Assembly (NCBI GenBank): GCA_037179515.1
Contig: JAXCGZ010020806.1
Location: 85,001-149,000, forward strand
Direction: 5' to 3'
DNA: 64,000 bases
DNA from: Halocaridina rubra
Taxonomy: Eukaryota > Arthropoda > Malacostraca > Decapoda > Atyidae
Of the stretch, positions 1-14,800 are shown one piece after another (positions within the stretch are counted from its first letter, which is position 1; each line of letters opens with the position of its first letter). The translations under genes were made by a program, and so were the position numbers. The notes beneath the pieces were generated by a model that worked only from the letters and a program-made list of their open reading frames with translations, was not told where the DNA came from and searched no databases.

Positions 1-118
1 CATATTATCATTCTGTTCTTGTGAAAGTTGTTGGAGTGCTTTCATGTGTTCATACATGGCTGCTAGACGTTCGAGTGTAAGGCCAGGTTCCTCGATTTCC
101 TCGTGGCTAAGTTAGGAA
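1..118 (-). pseudogene. Short coding-like fragment, possibly a transposase C-terminus
   Basis: Read on the minus strand, this stretch gives about 35 stop-free codons with a charged start (EEIEEPGLTLERLAAMYE) followed by a glutamine-rich helix, running off the left edge. The composition and helical look resemble the C-terminal tails of pogo/Tigger-type transposases, which are common nearby, but no catalytic motif is visible. An in-frame stop lies just upstream of the frame, next to a sequence that could be a splice acceptor. Function not recognised. Confidence 0.25.
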
Positions 119-325
119 GTGAATTGAATATACAGTACTTTTGAAAACCCTTGATCATTTTGAAAAATATGGAAGTTGAGAGACCAAGTATCCTATCAGT
201 GATATTTTGAAATACAGTATACTTTGGACTTTGCACAAACCTGTCTTAATTCAGGTCAGTCTTCAGAAACCAATTGTGTTCCTTCTCCTTCTATGATGGA
301 AGTGGATGGTATTGAAAACTGAGAA

Positions 326-650
326 AATGACACTAATGCTCCCCCAGTAGAGGAAATCTCTTGTAAATCAGACATTTAAGAAGATCTGCAGAATCCGCTT
401 GAAATTAAAGAGGAGTCTGTTGAGACAAAGGAAATGATACTGATGCTCCCCCAGTAGAGGAAATCTCTTGTAAATCAGACGTTAAAGAAGATCTGCAGGA
501 GCCGCTTGAAATTAAATAGGAGTCTGTTCAGGCAAAGGAAATGATACTGATGGTCCCCCAGTAGAGGAAATCTCTTGTAAATCAGATGTTAAAGACGATC
601 TGCAGGAGCCGCTTGAAATTAAAGAGAAGTCTGTTGAGGCATAGGAGACT
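326..650 (+). repeat. Three tandem 107-bp units from a broken acidic coding sequence
   Basis: Three near-identical units begin near 326, 433 and 540. Each contains a stretch reading PPVEEISCKSD followed by an acidic EDLQEPLEIKEESV-like stretch. The period is 107 bp, so consecutive units are out of frame with each other. Stops also occur inside units. The original was probably a 36-codon (108-bp) acidic repeat that lost one base. I do not recognise the source gene. Confidence 0.6.
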
Positions 651-673
651 GTTATTGAAAGAACCCCTGAAGC

Positions 674-1561
674 ATAACATATTTATAAGCACAACGCGAG
701 CTGCGCATATGTGAGTTAGACTGAACGAGTGAGGCGAGACAATGGAAGATGGTGGGAGAACCAAGCTTCAATCAAAATGCCAATCAGACCCCATGATTCA
801 GAATATACAGAAAAACAATTCTGTGATTCATCATCTCTCACCCTTTCAGCCAACAGCATTCCATGAACTATCACACGTAGGTGCGAGCCTTTGCGTTTTC
901 CAAGACGCCAATACAGTGTATGCTATCATACAGTATTGCACTTGGTGCAATACTGTGAGTGTATATGTTTAAATTTATGATTTTTTACTATTTTTAACTG
1001 CTTTATTACTCTTAGGCTGGGAAATGCCTTTTTTATCAATAAAATAATGAAAATTTCAATATGTACTAGCTCACGTAGGTGCGACCCTTTCGTTTTCCAA
1101 AACGCTGATACCGGTATCGTATTTTACATGGTGTAATACTCTAAGTATTTATGTTTTTTACTAATTGTTACTGTTTTATTATTCTTAGGCTAAGAAATAC
1201 GTTTTTCTATCAATAAAATAATGAAGCTACTGGAAATTTTGTTATATGCTAGCTCACGTAGGTGCGACCCTTTGGGTATTCCGAAACGCTGATACTGGTA
1301 TTGTACTTTCTATGGTGCAGAGTTATATGTTCAAATGTATGTTTTTTTACTATTTCTTACTGTTTTATTGTTTTTAGGTTGGGAAATAAATTTTTTTATT
1401 AATATAATAATGAATATTTTTGTTTTCAATAAAATAATAAAAATACTGAAAAATTTAATTTTTTTAATATTGTCGCATTTCCCCAGAAAAAAAAACTCGC
1501 CAAAAAAATACCGCGATGCACTGAATTCGCGATATGTGAACCGCAATATAACGAAGGGTTA

Positions 1562-1564
<3 letters not shown>
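674..1564. mobile_element. R1 copy I: right part of a Tigger-like non-autonomous element
   Basis: This copy aligns by eye with the right two thirds of R1 copy II (1657-3018). It shares the segment after 674 and three tandem units of about 185 bp that begin near 'gctcacgtaggtgcga' (about 1068 and 1252, plus a diverged copy near 872). It ends in a terminal motif (…gggttactg) that directly abuts (TA)n at 1565. The left terminus is missing. Confidence 0.6.

Positions 1565-1656
<92 letters not shown>
1565..1656. repeat. (TA)n microsatellite
   Basis: Pure TA dinucleotide run of about 92 bp. It sits exactly between the right end of R1 copy I and the left end of R1 copy II. Confidence 0.98.
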
Positions 1657-3170
<1,514 letters not shown>

Positions 3171-3178
3171 AGTATATA

Positions 3179-4316
<1,138 letters not shown>

Positions 4317-4616
4317 GTACTCCCTCGCTATTTCGCGGTTCACCTATCGCGGATTCACTGTAATGCGGATTTTTTATTGAAAAAAAAAATCTTTTTTTAA
4401 GATTATTGTGACACCAGGATGGGCCAAAAAATGATAAAATAAAACAGCCTTTATCAGGCTGTAAAGAGAAACAGAGATGGAGAGTGTAATGACCTTCAGA
4501 TGTGAAGGGATTATAAAAGATGTGTAATGAATATCCAGCTCTCTGCTGAGTTTTAATATACCTCTGCATTACTTTCATGATTTCTATTCCAATAATTCTC
4601 CTTAGATCTTATTATT

Positions 4617-4624
4617 ACTATTTC

Positions 4625-4670
<46 letters not shown>

Positions 4671-4743
4671 GTTATTATTATTATTGGCAACAATAGATTT
4701 CCTTTGATGATGATTGTGGAGATTATTATTATTATTATTATTA

Positions 4744-4777
<34 letters not shown>

Positions 4778-4793
4778 GTTATTATTATTAAGG
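4617..4793. repeat. (ATT)n tracts
   Basis: Two runs of ATT repeats separated by a short non-repeat spacer, on the left side of the foldback. Confidence 0.9.
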
Positions 4794-4904
4794 GCTCATT
4801 ATTGTTTGTACATCTGTTGGTTTATTTACTTTAATAATTGTGTACAGTGCCCCTCCCTAGTTGGCTGGGACAAAGAGGGTGTGGGGTGTTGGGTAGAATA
4901 GAAT

Positions 4905-4909
<5 letters not shown>

Positions 4910-4953
<44 letters not shown>
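4910..4953. repeat. (GA)n microsatellite
   Basis: GA run of about 44 bp in the loop of the foldback. Confidence 0.95.
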
Positions 4954-4956
<3 letters not shown>

Positions 4957-5062
4957 TCTGTAATTAACTCTTGTTCATTCCAAAACTATATTATTTATTG
5001 TAAAAATAATGGTTTAATTACAAATTCGTAATAATAAATATATTAATAATAATATTATTAAT

Positions 5063-5178
5063 AATAATAAAAATAGTAATGATAATAATAATAATAATAA
5101 TATATAGTAATAATAATAATAATAATAATAATGATAATAATCTCCACAATCATCATCAAAGGAAAATTATTTTTAAAA

Positions 5179-5239
<61 letters not shown>
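5063..5239. repeat. (TAA)n tracts
   Basis: TAA repeats with interruptions, complementary to the (ATT)n tracts on the other side of the foldback. Confidence 0.9.
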
Positions 5240-5464
5240 TAATAAGATCTAAGGAGAATTCTTGGAATAGACATCATGAAAGTAATGCAGAGGTATATTA
5301 AAACTCAGCAGAGAGCTGGATATTCATTACACATCTTTTATAATGCCTTCACATCTGACACGTCATTACACTCTCCATCTCTGTTTCTCTTTACAGCCTG
5401 ATAAAGGCTGTTTTATTTTATCATTTTTGGGCCGTCCTGGTGTCATCATCATCATCATCATCAT

Positions 5465-5467
<3 letters not shown>

Positions 5468-5502
<35 letters not shown>
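5468..5502. repeat. A homopolymer
   Basis: About 35 A residues following a short TCA repeat near the right end of the foldback. Confidence 0.95.
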
Positions 5503-5505
<3 letters not shown>

Positions 5506-5585
5506 CCTACATTGCGGAAATTCACCTATCACGGCTGGTCCTGGAACTGAACCCCCGCGATAAACGAGGGATTACTGTATATCTA

Positions 5586-7078
5586 CAGTGCTCCCTCATT
5601 TATCGCTGGGGTTCGGTTCCAGGACGAGCCGTGAAAGGAGAAAATCCGCGAAGTAGGAGCACCATATATATTACAGGTATTTTACATTTATTTTTACCTG
5701 TGCTGTATAAACCCTCCTGCACTGTTAACAACTCACCCTTTACTTTATTTATAACACTACGCAAGCGTAAATTTGTATGAACGTGATATGAAGAGAATTG
5801 AAAAAAGCATTAAGAACAAACAGTAAACAAACTTTTGATATAATATCGTCAGAGAAATAGTGTGTAGAGAATATATATATTTCATTTAAGTTTCCCATGT
5901 ACTGTACGATATATGTTTTCTTTGTAACGAATTGTATAGTTTTTTTTTGTCTCAGCTGATTTTGATTACGTTTAGAGTTCGTGCAGCATGGTCGATATGT
6001 AAAGAAGATAGAATAATGTTTAGAACCAAGGAATATTAATAATACTATAATCCTGAAAATTAGATAAACCCCCAAAAAGTTGAGTAAATAAATATTCTAT
6101 GAGTAAGATATTGTGCCTGAATTGTGATAAGCATCAGCTGATATGGATGCAGCAAAGCGTTTTGGTTAGAGGTTCGTTCTCCCGTATCCTCTTCCTCTTC
6201 TACCGCTTAATGCGATCGAATATTATGGAGAGAATTGAAAAAAGCATTAAGAACAAACAGCAAACAAACTTTTGATATAGTATTGTCAGGGAAATAGTGT
6301 GCGATGGTGTATGAGCCGATACGGAAGTGCCAAAACGTTTGCAGATTGAGATTCATTCTCCTGCATCGTCCTCCTTGTCTACCGCTTAATGCAATAGAAT
6401 TGAAAAAAAGCATTAAGAACAATCGGCAAACAAACTTTCGATATAATATCGTCAGGGAAATAGCGTGTAGAGAATACAGGTACTGTATGTATATTTTATG
6501 TAAGTTTCCCATGCACAGTACGATATACGTTTTCTTTGTAATGAATTGTATAGTTTTTTGTCTCAGGTGATTTTGTTTACTTTTAAGATTTCGTGCAGCA
6601 TGGTCGATATGTAAAGAATAAAGAATAATGGTTAAAACTAAGGAATATTAATAATACTATAATCTGGAAAATTAAATAAACCCCAAATAGGGTGAGTAAA
6701 TAAATATCTTGTAAATAAGATATTGCGTCTGAATAGTGATAAGCATCAGCTGATACAGAAGCGGCAAAACGTTAGGTTAAAGGTTCGTTCTCCCGCATCC
6801 TCCTTCTCTTTTACCGCTTAATGCGATCGAATATTATGAAGAGAATTGAAAAAAGCATTAAGAACAAACAGCAAACAAGCTTGCGATATAATATCGTAAG
6901 GGAAATAATGTGCGAGGGTGCATCAGCTGATATGGAGGCGGTAAAACGTTTGCATCCTTGTGTTCAATAATAGCATACACCCAGAAAATCTGACATATAA
7001 AATACATATGCTTGCCAAAAAAATCCGCGATGCACTGAATTCGTGGTAGGTGAATCGCGATATAGCGAGGGATTACTG
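5586..7078. mobile_element. R1-like copy IV with internal tandem repeats
   Basis: It begins CAGTGCTCCCTCATTTATCG and ends …CGAGGGATTACTG next to (TA)n; it is 1493 bp. Instead of the 185-bp units of copies I-III it holds several related blocks containing 'gaattgaaaaaagcattaag' and 'gtcagggaaatag'. The same blocks recur at 35.85-37.1 kb. No coding sequence is supported. Confidence 0.65.
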
Positions 7079-7157
<79 letters not shown>

Positions 7158-7185
7158 ATATATATATAATATATATATATATATA
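7079..7185. repeat. (TA)n microsatellite
   Basis: TA run with a few AT/TT slips, next to the right end of R1-like copy IV. Confidence 0.97.
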
Positions 7186-8676
7186 CACTCCTGACTTGTC
7201 AAACCCTACAGTAATTTATTCCTAATGCCCAACATTGTGCAGCTGGTCACCCTTCCAACTACGACTTATCCATAAACCTATTATGGAATGTTGCACTTAT
7301 TTGGCTGATCTGTAGAGGGTGGATTGAGAGACAGCTTTGGACCCTTTACAAATTTATTACTATAAACCAGAACACAATTTAAAACCCTGGAACCAAAAGA
7401 ATAAAGCTATTAACGTTTTGGCAGCAGAAAAATGATTTTTGTATAGTTTATAAAAATGAAAATATAACTTGACAATACAATTCAATGAAAGAAATAAGTC
7501 ATTTATTTACATATTATTCCTAATATTCATCACTATTCAGGCACAACATCTTACTCATCAAATATTTATTTACTCACCCAATTTGGGGTTTTCTAATTTT
7601 CAATATTTTATTATTATTAATATTCCTTGGTCCTAAGCATTATTTTGTCTAATTTATCTATCGACCATGCTGCACGATATCTTATTGAAGAATAAAATGG
7701 CGGGCATACTCATCAAAACATAAACAAAAGAAAACTATACATTCATTACAACGAAAACGTATATCATACATGGGATACATAAATGAAATATACATTCGCT
7801 ACAGATCCTCCTATTCAAAGAATAGTCCATCCTATCTCCTTTGCTTGTGAAAGGAAAATATAATTAAAAATTTGTGATTATAGATAAGATGGAACAAAGA
7901 CTTGGAAATCATAGGTACCCATAATATGGGTTGTGAGAAGATGAGTGACAAGGGGCCTGTGTGAATGGAACTTGAGTTTTGAAGGGAATAAACAAAAACT
8001 TTATCGTAATTTCAGTGCAAATGTGGATAAAACAGAGATGGAGCGTATAAATGATTAATTTATTGTGCCACAAAGCAACATTGCAGAGACTTCATTAAGA
8101 AATACATTCTTAAGAACCGAGAAGTTGGGTAATTAGATATAATGCTTGACTACATGCTGGTGACTTAAGGATAGGCTCTTGGCTGTACAAGTATTATGCT
8201 GTCTACCTGCTAGTACTTCACATTTTACTCTAGTGGAGTCAAAGCTGTTGTTTGGCAGGTGTTTTGGAAGGCTTTGTAGGAAATGGGAAAAGAGTATAGT
8301 AAAGGAATAGAAGTCTAGTAAGGAGAAGTGGGTATCCTTAAGATATCACTAGTAGATGGTGCGAAGGTGGTTTTGGGAATGAAACAAATTTGATCACAAA
8401 GGGAGATGCAATGCTCTCACAAATCTCTGGGATATTGGGTGAAAAACTACCATTTACCTATGTCTGTAGTTTTTAGTTCAATTTGTAACAGTTTTAATGA
8501 ATAATTCTTCGATATTTAATTTTTGTTTTATGCATTTGTATTTTGTTACTGAGTGATACTACTATTAATGATTTCTGCTTTTATATGTATTTTCTGTTAC
8601 CAATATTAAATGAAAGAGGCATAATATAACTTTTTACTCTCGCTGATACTGTATATGTCATCATTTGGGTTTACAG
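7186..8676. other. KEAP1 intron sequence with one inverted repeat fragment
   Basis: No gene is seen. About 7480-7800 is an inverted, diverged copy of part of 5870-6130 (shared 'gcatggtcgatatgtaaag'-type sequence in opposite orientation). The rest looks like unique AT-rich intron of the KEAP1 gene. No BTB-domain exon was found here or further left. Confidence 0.5.
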
Positions 8677-8852
8677 GTGTCAATGGAGGAGGAGTTCCTT
8701 CAATTATCATCTTGCCAGTTGTTAAATCTAATCAAGAGAGATGAGCTCAATGTTCCAGATGAAAAGGATGTCTATAATGCAGTGTTGAAATGGGTTATGC
8801 ATGATGAAGATACCAGACAACCCAAAATGGAAAGTATTCTTCAAGCTGTCAG
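8677..8852 (+). CDS. KEAP1: KEAP1 exon: first half of BACK domain
   Basis: The acceptor is tttacag/GTGTCAATGG and the donor is GCTGTCAG/gtacatgag. The exon starts in phase 0 with VSMEEEFLQLSSCQLL and ends after two bases of an Arg codon. It aligns with human KEAP1 from about residue 214, and the Cys in SSCQL is the C226 equivalent. The exon contains ATG codons, but the sequence before them is intron, so the true start is upstream. Confidence 0.93.
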
Positions 8853-11800
8853 GTACATGAGAAGATACACATCCTGCTGTTATTTTGTTTGTTTATTTGA
8901 ATTTATACTCTATCAGACTTAATTTACTAAAAGTTGTGCTGGCAGCTTTCATAGTACCTGATGATGATACATTGTTTATGTTTTATGTATATAGCGTTCA
9001 GGTGAGATGTGTTGCATACAAGTAGTAATATGTGTTAAATTATGCACATTCATCTTATGTGCTAAGAGAGAAAGAATTCCTCGCCCATATTCCTTGCATG
9101 TTGTAGAAAGTGATTAAAACGAATCGGGGTGTCAATCCCTCTACCCAAATGTAATTTATGAAAGAGGTGAGGCTGAGCAGGTTATGTAGAACTACCCTTA
9201 TACCGCAGATCTTTTGTTGCAGTTATGGCCATCTTGTAGTTTCTGCAGGACATAGTGTCATGTTTATGTATTCTGTGATATGTAATCAATACTATACAGT
9301 AATTAAAACTTGTGTATTACTTAACCCTTGAATGTAATATTCAGAAGTATTCCTTGTGTGTGTACCAATTAAATGCCGAGAGTTATCATCAGAACTTTGT
9401 TATAAGCTGCGAGTTATCACTTCTGTTTGTTATTGTCATCAACAGCTGAAATTCAAGGATGGAGGGATTGACTGCCTCCCTGCTCCCCTATCACAGTAAT
9501 CTGTTGTTGCTGATAACTGTCAGATGACTTTGTATTATTGAATACAGTAAAGTCAATGACATAGGTAGTGCAGTTTGAAGTTAGACTTTTTCTAGAGGAT
9601 TCTATTGCACAAACTAGTTTATTTTCAGACAGGCAATTCCAAATTATTAATTAAGTACAGTAATTATGTTATTGCTTATGATAGATACATGAGCCTCACT
9701 TTATTTTGTGATATTATTTGCTTACAGATGTCAGTACCTGTCTCCCCGCTTCCTGACAGAGCAGATGAGTAATTGTAAGCTGCTAAAAAAAGCTCCTGCT
9801 TGTCGAGAATATTTAGCCAAGATATTTGAGGTAAGCTGCATCATGCATTTAATATGATTTTCATGATATTTATTCTATATACAAAAATATTCTTTATTTA
9901 TTTAAATTATCTAACTTTTTATTTACATGATGTGGTAATCATTTTACTTTATTTGTTGGTGCCTGCAATACAAAGAGGAAGTGTAAGTGTGTAAACAAAG
10001 CTGAAAAGGAAATTGGAATGATGATATAATGAACAGAGACTCATTTGAAATTGTCAGTTTCCTGTTGCAGCATTTAGCTGATGGGCTTCCATCTTATTTA
10101 AACCTGCATTCGAAAAGTTGGTAACTGTTTACGTTAATGAATGTTCAGTGGGCTGTGGGTTTGAGTATTTATAATGGTCAGTTACTTATTTAATGTATTT
10201 CCTAGTTATATCTTCATTCATATGTTTTACTTCAAGGAGAATATATGTGCAGATAATACCAAGAGTGACTATGAAAATATGGAGTATGATTATGGAGTGA
10301 AGCGATCAGAGGGATTCAGGAGACTTTTCTCTTTTCCTGGCATTAGAAGTTACAGTGATACATTTATTTTTTTTTTCAAACTATGAGCATTGCATTCAAT
10401 AACTCCCTATAAGCAATAAGGATTTCTTAGTGTTAAAGTTCCCCGTCAGGTACAGATATTTATATAAAGTAATTACTCTATGATGTTGTATATATCAGAA
10501 TATTGTAAGTGTTTAGTAAATTGAATATGAAGACAAAGCTTCAAATATGATTGGGAAGATGGAAGAAAATGAACTGACACATTCAGTAGGTTTTGTTTTG
10601 TTGCAGGTTAACAGAGGTTTTAATTTTCTTTTAATTCAGATTTACAGACTGTCGCTCCAAATGCACTTAAATGGATTGACAGTGTGCTGAAGGCTCTTAT
10701 CTATGTCATGGAAAGTCATGTAATACACATTATATTGGGTATAAATATGTTGAATAGTTGGATGTGTGGTCATTATCAGATGGAAGGTAGATTGAATATG
10801 GTTGGAAAGTGAATAAAAAATAGAAGAAAAGCAAGAAGCTAATTCCTGAAAGTGACCTGAAGAAGAAAGAGAAAGCATATGAAAGTCTGAGGAATGTGTG
10901 GAAAGTAGTGAAGGAGAAGATAGAGCAAAGAGCTGATTAAGAGTGGATTAAGGAGAAAGTTTTGAGTTGTGTAGAAATGATATGTGGGATGAAACATATG
11001 GATGAAAACAAATAGGTATTGAATGGTGGAATGAGGAAATGAATGTGGATGAAGTGAAGCATTCATGAAGCACGGTTGCAGAGAGAAAGTGAGGAAGTGC
11101 ATTAGTGTTAATTAAAAGGGAGTCATCAGATGTTTGATAATTTTGAAAGGAATAAAAGTTTTTCTGGAAGGAAGTGAAAAGGGTGCCAAGAGCATAGTCT
11201 AGTAGAGAGGAGAGAGTAAAAGGGAAGAGTAGTTGCTATTGCATGACTAGGAGGTTAGAGAGTTGGGATGAGTATTTCAAGTAATTGCTTATTGTGGAGG
11301 ATGATAGGGCGGTTGTGATTGTGACTGTCGGAGTTGCTAAGAAAATGCTAGTAATAGGTTAGAAAATGATTTGGAAAGTACAAAAAAGGAGGTACAAGTG
11401 ACAATAAAAGTAATGAAATCTTGTAAGGCTCTAGGGTTAAATGGTGTCATGTCGAATATCTTTCAAAAGATAAAAGAAGCAGTAGTGGAATAGAATTATT
11501 GTTGCTGAATATGTGTTTCAAGAAAAAGTTACCCTTTTGATTGAAGACATGCTTGTACATTTTCAGTGTATAAGGGACAGGGAGATAATAACGTAGTACA
11601 CTCAACCCTTAATTTTATGGACTAATAGAAGGGAACCTTGGTCCGTTGAACCAAATTGTCTGTTAAATCCAGTGGGGGGGTCCCATTAAGTAAAAAAGAG
11701 GAATCCTGTACCCCCTGTAATCCTTTTCATCAATAACTACATCATACACAACATCCAATGTGAAAATTTTACATAAAATACAGTACTGTAATAGAATAAA

Positions 11801-14800
11801 ATCAGAGTTACCTGTACTATGGATGGTGAAGAAGTGTTCTTGATATGCTATAATTGTATTATTGGGGGGCTCAGATATTTGTTGTGAGACATCAGGGCTT
11901 TTCAGCTCCATTGATATTGACCAAAGCTATGATGGTGAATAGAGGGATTTTTCCAGTGGACGAGAGGGACCAGGTGTTGGCTGGCCAGGTGAGGCTGTCA
12001 CAGATTTGAAAAAAGCCTCTAATGGAAGGTGTTTACCACTGTTACTACTCTTTAATAACAACTTCGAAGAATGCAGAGCTTTGCATAATGGGCACATATT
12101 TCCTTTTTCTTGCTGTGTTCCACATATTGGAGAACACTGTCCAAATATGTATGCATCTTTGATACTTTTGGCTAATTCACTGGCATGTCATCTTCATCTT
12201 TGCTGCTGCTGCTGTTGATTTCATGCTAACCAAAAAGCTCTGCTACAATTCTGCATTCAATTGTACTGGTATCCTGGATCACTTTCATTTTCAATCAGCC
12301 ATTTATGAACATTCTTTAAAGGTACAGTGGAAGTCATTGGTTTCAAAACCGCAAAAGTCATACTTAGATTCTTCATCCTCGACGATTTTCTTCCAGCTAT
12401 ATGCCAGTACAGGTATTGAAATTTTCAGGTCCTTTCATGAAGTTGCAAAGCTGAAGTAGTCAGACTGGATGTATTTTCTTTATATTTTCTAAAGTGTGTT
12501 GCCCAGTGGTATCACATTTTGTTTCTTGGTCGTCCTTGATCACCACCATTACTTCATCCAAATATCGGCATTGGTATCTTCTTTGGCAAGCACTAATAAC
12601 ACCTTGGTTCACCGGCTGTATTATTGATGTGGTGTTTGCTGATAAAAACTACATGGATTCTTTCATGAGTACTAACAAGTTTATCTAAGGATGTGCAGGC
12701 ATGTCATCCAAGAGAAGTATAGCTTTTACATCCTCCGGGTCAAACTTGAGCACTTTTTCCTGGTACCTGCTTACTTCTGGTACAAAATGCTTATGAAGCC
12801 AGTCAAAGAAGATGAAGCTAGTTAACCGCACTTTTTTGGAGTGGTAATAATGGACAGGTAAAGTGGGCATGCATTCCTTTAATGCATGGGGGCCAGCAGA
12901 TTTACTGACAACTAACTTTAGTTGGTGCATACTGTTAGCGTTATTGCTAAGAAGGACCAAAATTCTTTTCTTATCATTTTTTTTCCACTTGTTGTATCTT
13001 TACTCTTTCCTGCCTTAGTGTTATTAGGCAGAAAACTCCAATACAAGTGGGTCCTCGGTTCATGATGACCTCGAGTTACAATGGTTCATGGTTACAACCC
13101 TTCCCATATATTATTTAATCTTTTTTGAAAATTATTGGCCTGTATTATGTCTCACAAGTGTAAATCAGATTTTTCTTGTGGCAGTGCTTTGAAGAAAAGG
13201 AAAACCATCACCATGGAAGTGAAATTAGAGATAGTGAAATGCATGAAAAAGGAGAAACTGTACTACCGTATTAGTATAGGTGTCCATTTAGGTGTGTTCG
13301 GACTCACACTGAAATTTGGGTTACATCGCGTTTCAGGAACGAAACTCTGACATAAGTCGAGGACCCTCTGTGTAAGTCTGTTTCATCAGTTCTGTATATC
13401 TAGCACATCAAAAGATCTTCTTTCTTCATGAACTCTTTAAGGTGAATATGGAAAGAGTGAGCACCCACCGTACCTGCAATACTAGCCTCACCCCTCATGG
13501 TCACGTTTCGTAAATCACGGCTGCTACAAAAACACTTCAGCCAACCATCACATGCTTACTGAGTCATAGGCATGTATTTTATTGCTCTGGAAGCTATGTT
13601 TTTTTTTTTTTTTTTTAGTCAGATTTTATTGCCAAATATTTAGTATACATACAGGAATAAATATGTACATTATATTCAGAGGCACTAGCCTGCTGAGCAA
13701 GAGCTCCTTGGCAGGCAGTTTAATATACATTTCACATAATTTAAATTATGACGGCAATAGTTAACAAAAGCTCCAATATAGCAATCTCATACTTATCTTG
13801 TAATAAAACAAAACAGTAGCTTGACCTTAACCTGGGCATAATGATACACCAATACTGTATTAATTATTAATCAACAGCTGCTTGATTTTGCCTAGTAAAT
13901 AAATGCTGTTTGAGTTTCTTTTTAAATAAAGTTTTGCCAGTTATTGTTTTTAAATCTTCTGGTAATGCATTCCAACTTTTTGGGCCAAAATGGTGAATAG
14001 AAAATTTGTACAAGGTTGTTCTCGGCTGTGGACATATCAAATTTATATTGTTACCTCTGGTTCCATGGTTGTGTTGAATAAATCTAAATAATTTTCTGTT
14101 ATCATTAACATCACTATGTATAATAATAAGACAAAAATATTGTATCAAGTAATTAAATTTAAGCAAATTTAGCTCCTTGAATAAAGAGGAAGTTGAGTCA
14201 TATTTTCCACTATATGTAATAGTGCTGATCAGTCTTTTCTGAGTTACAAATACATCCCTTACAATTGACGGCCAAGTACAACCCCAGATGGACAAACAGT
14301 ATATAATATGAGGATAACACAGGGAATAGTATATGCTTTTCAAGGCCTCATTTGTTAGGTTATGGCGAATTTTGTACAAAATTCCACACGTCTTGGACAG
14401 TTTTGAGCAGACAGATTGAATATGATATTTCCAACTTAAATTTTCATCAATAATTACTCCTAAAAATTTCTTACAAGTAACTCTTTTAACTTCATACCCA
14501 TTCATATTAACTTGACCAATATTGTGTACTACAGATCTATTTTGAAATAAGATATAGTCAGTTTTGGAAACATTTAGCTTTAATTTATTAACAGAGACCC
14601 AGTTGTTAATTTTTTCTAGTTCTTCATTTAAAACAGAATGCAGGTGGTCAAGGTTATTATTATGCAAGAGAAGGTTGGTGTCATCTGTATAAAGAATATA
14701 TTTGAATTTATTACTGGCATTGGAAATATCATGTATATAAACTAAAAATAACAATGGGCCCAGTATTAATGCCTGTGGTACTCCCCTCTCAATAGTTTGC

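Larger units (their letters stand above)
4317..5577. mobile_element. R4: large foldback element with TA-type ends
   Basis: The ends (GTACTCCCTCGC… and …ACGAGGGATTACTG) resemble R1/R3 termini and abut TA. Inside, about 206 bp at 4409-4614 recur as a near-perfect inverted copy at 5239-5445. Mutually complementary (ATT)n and (TAA)n tracts continue the pairing inward. The transcribed strand could fold into one very long hairpin. A single arm of the same sequence occurs at 30814-31025. No coding capacity is seen. Confidence 0.8.

Noticed and set aside
4704..4901. Poly-Ile/Leu frames from (ATT)n (also at 30606-30848)
   Set aside because: Products of trinucleotide repeats, not proteins.
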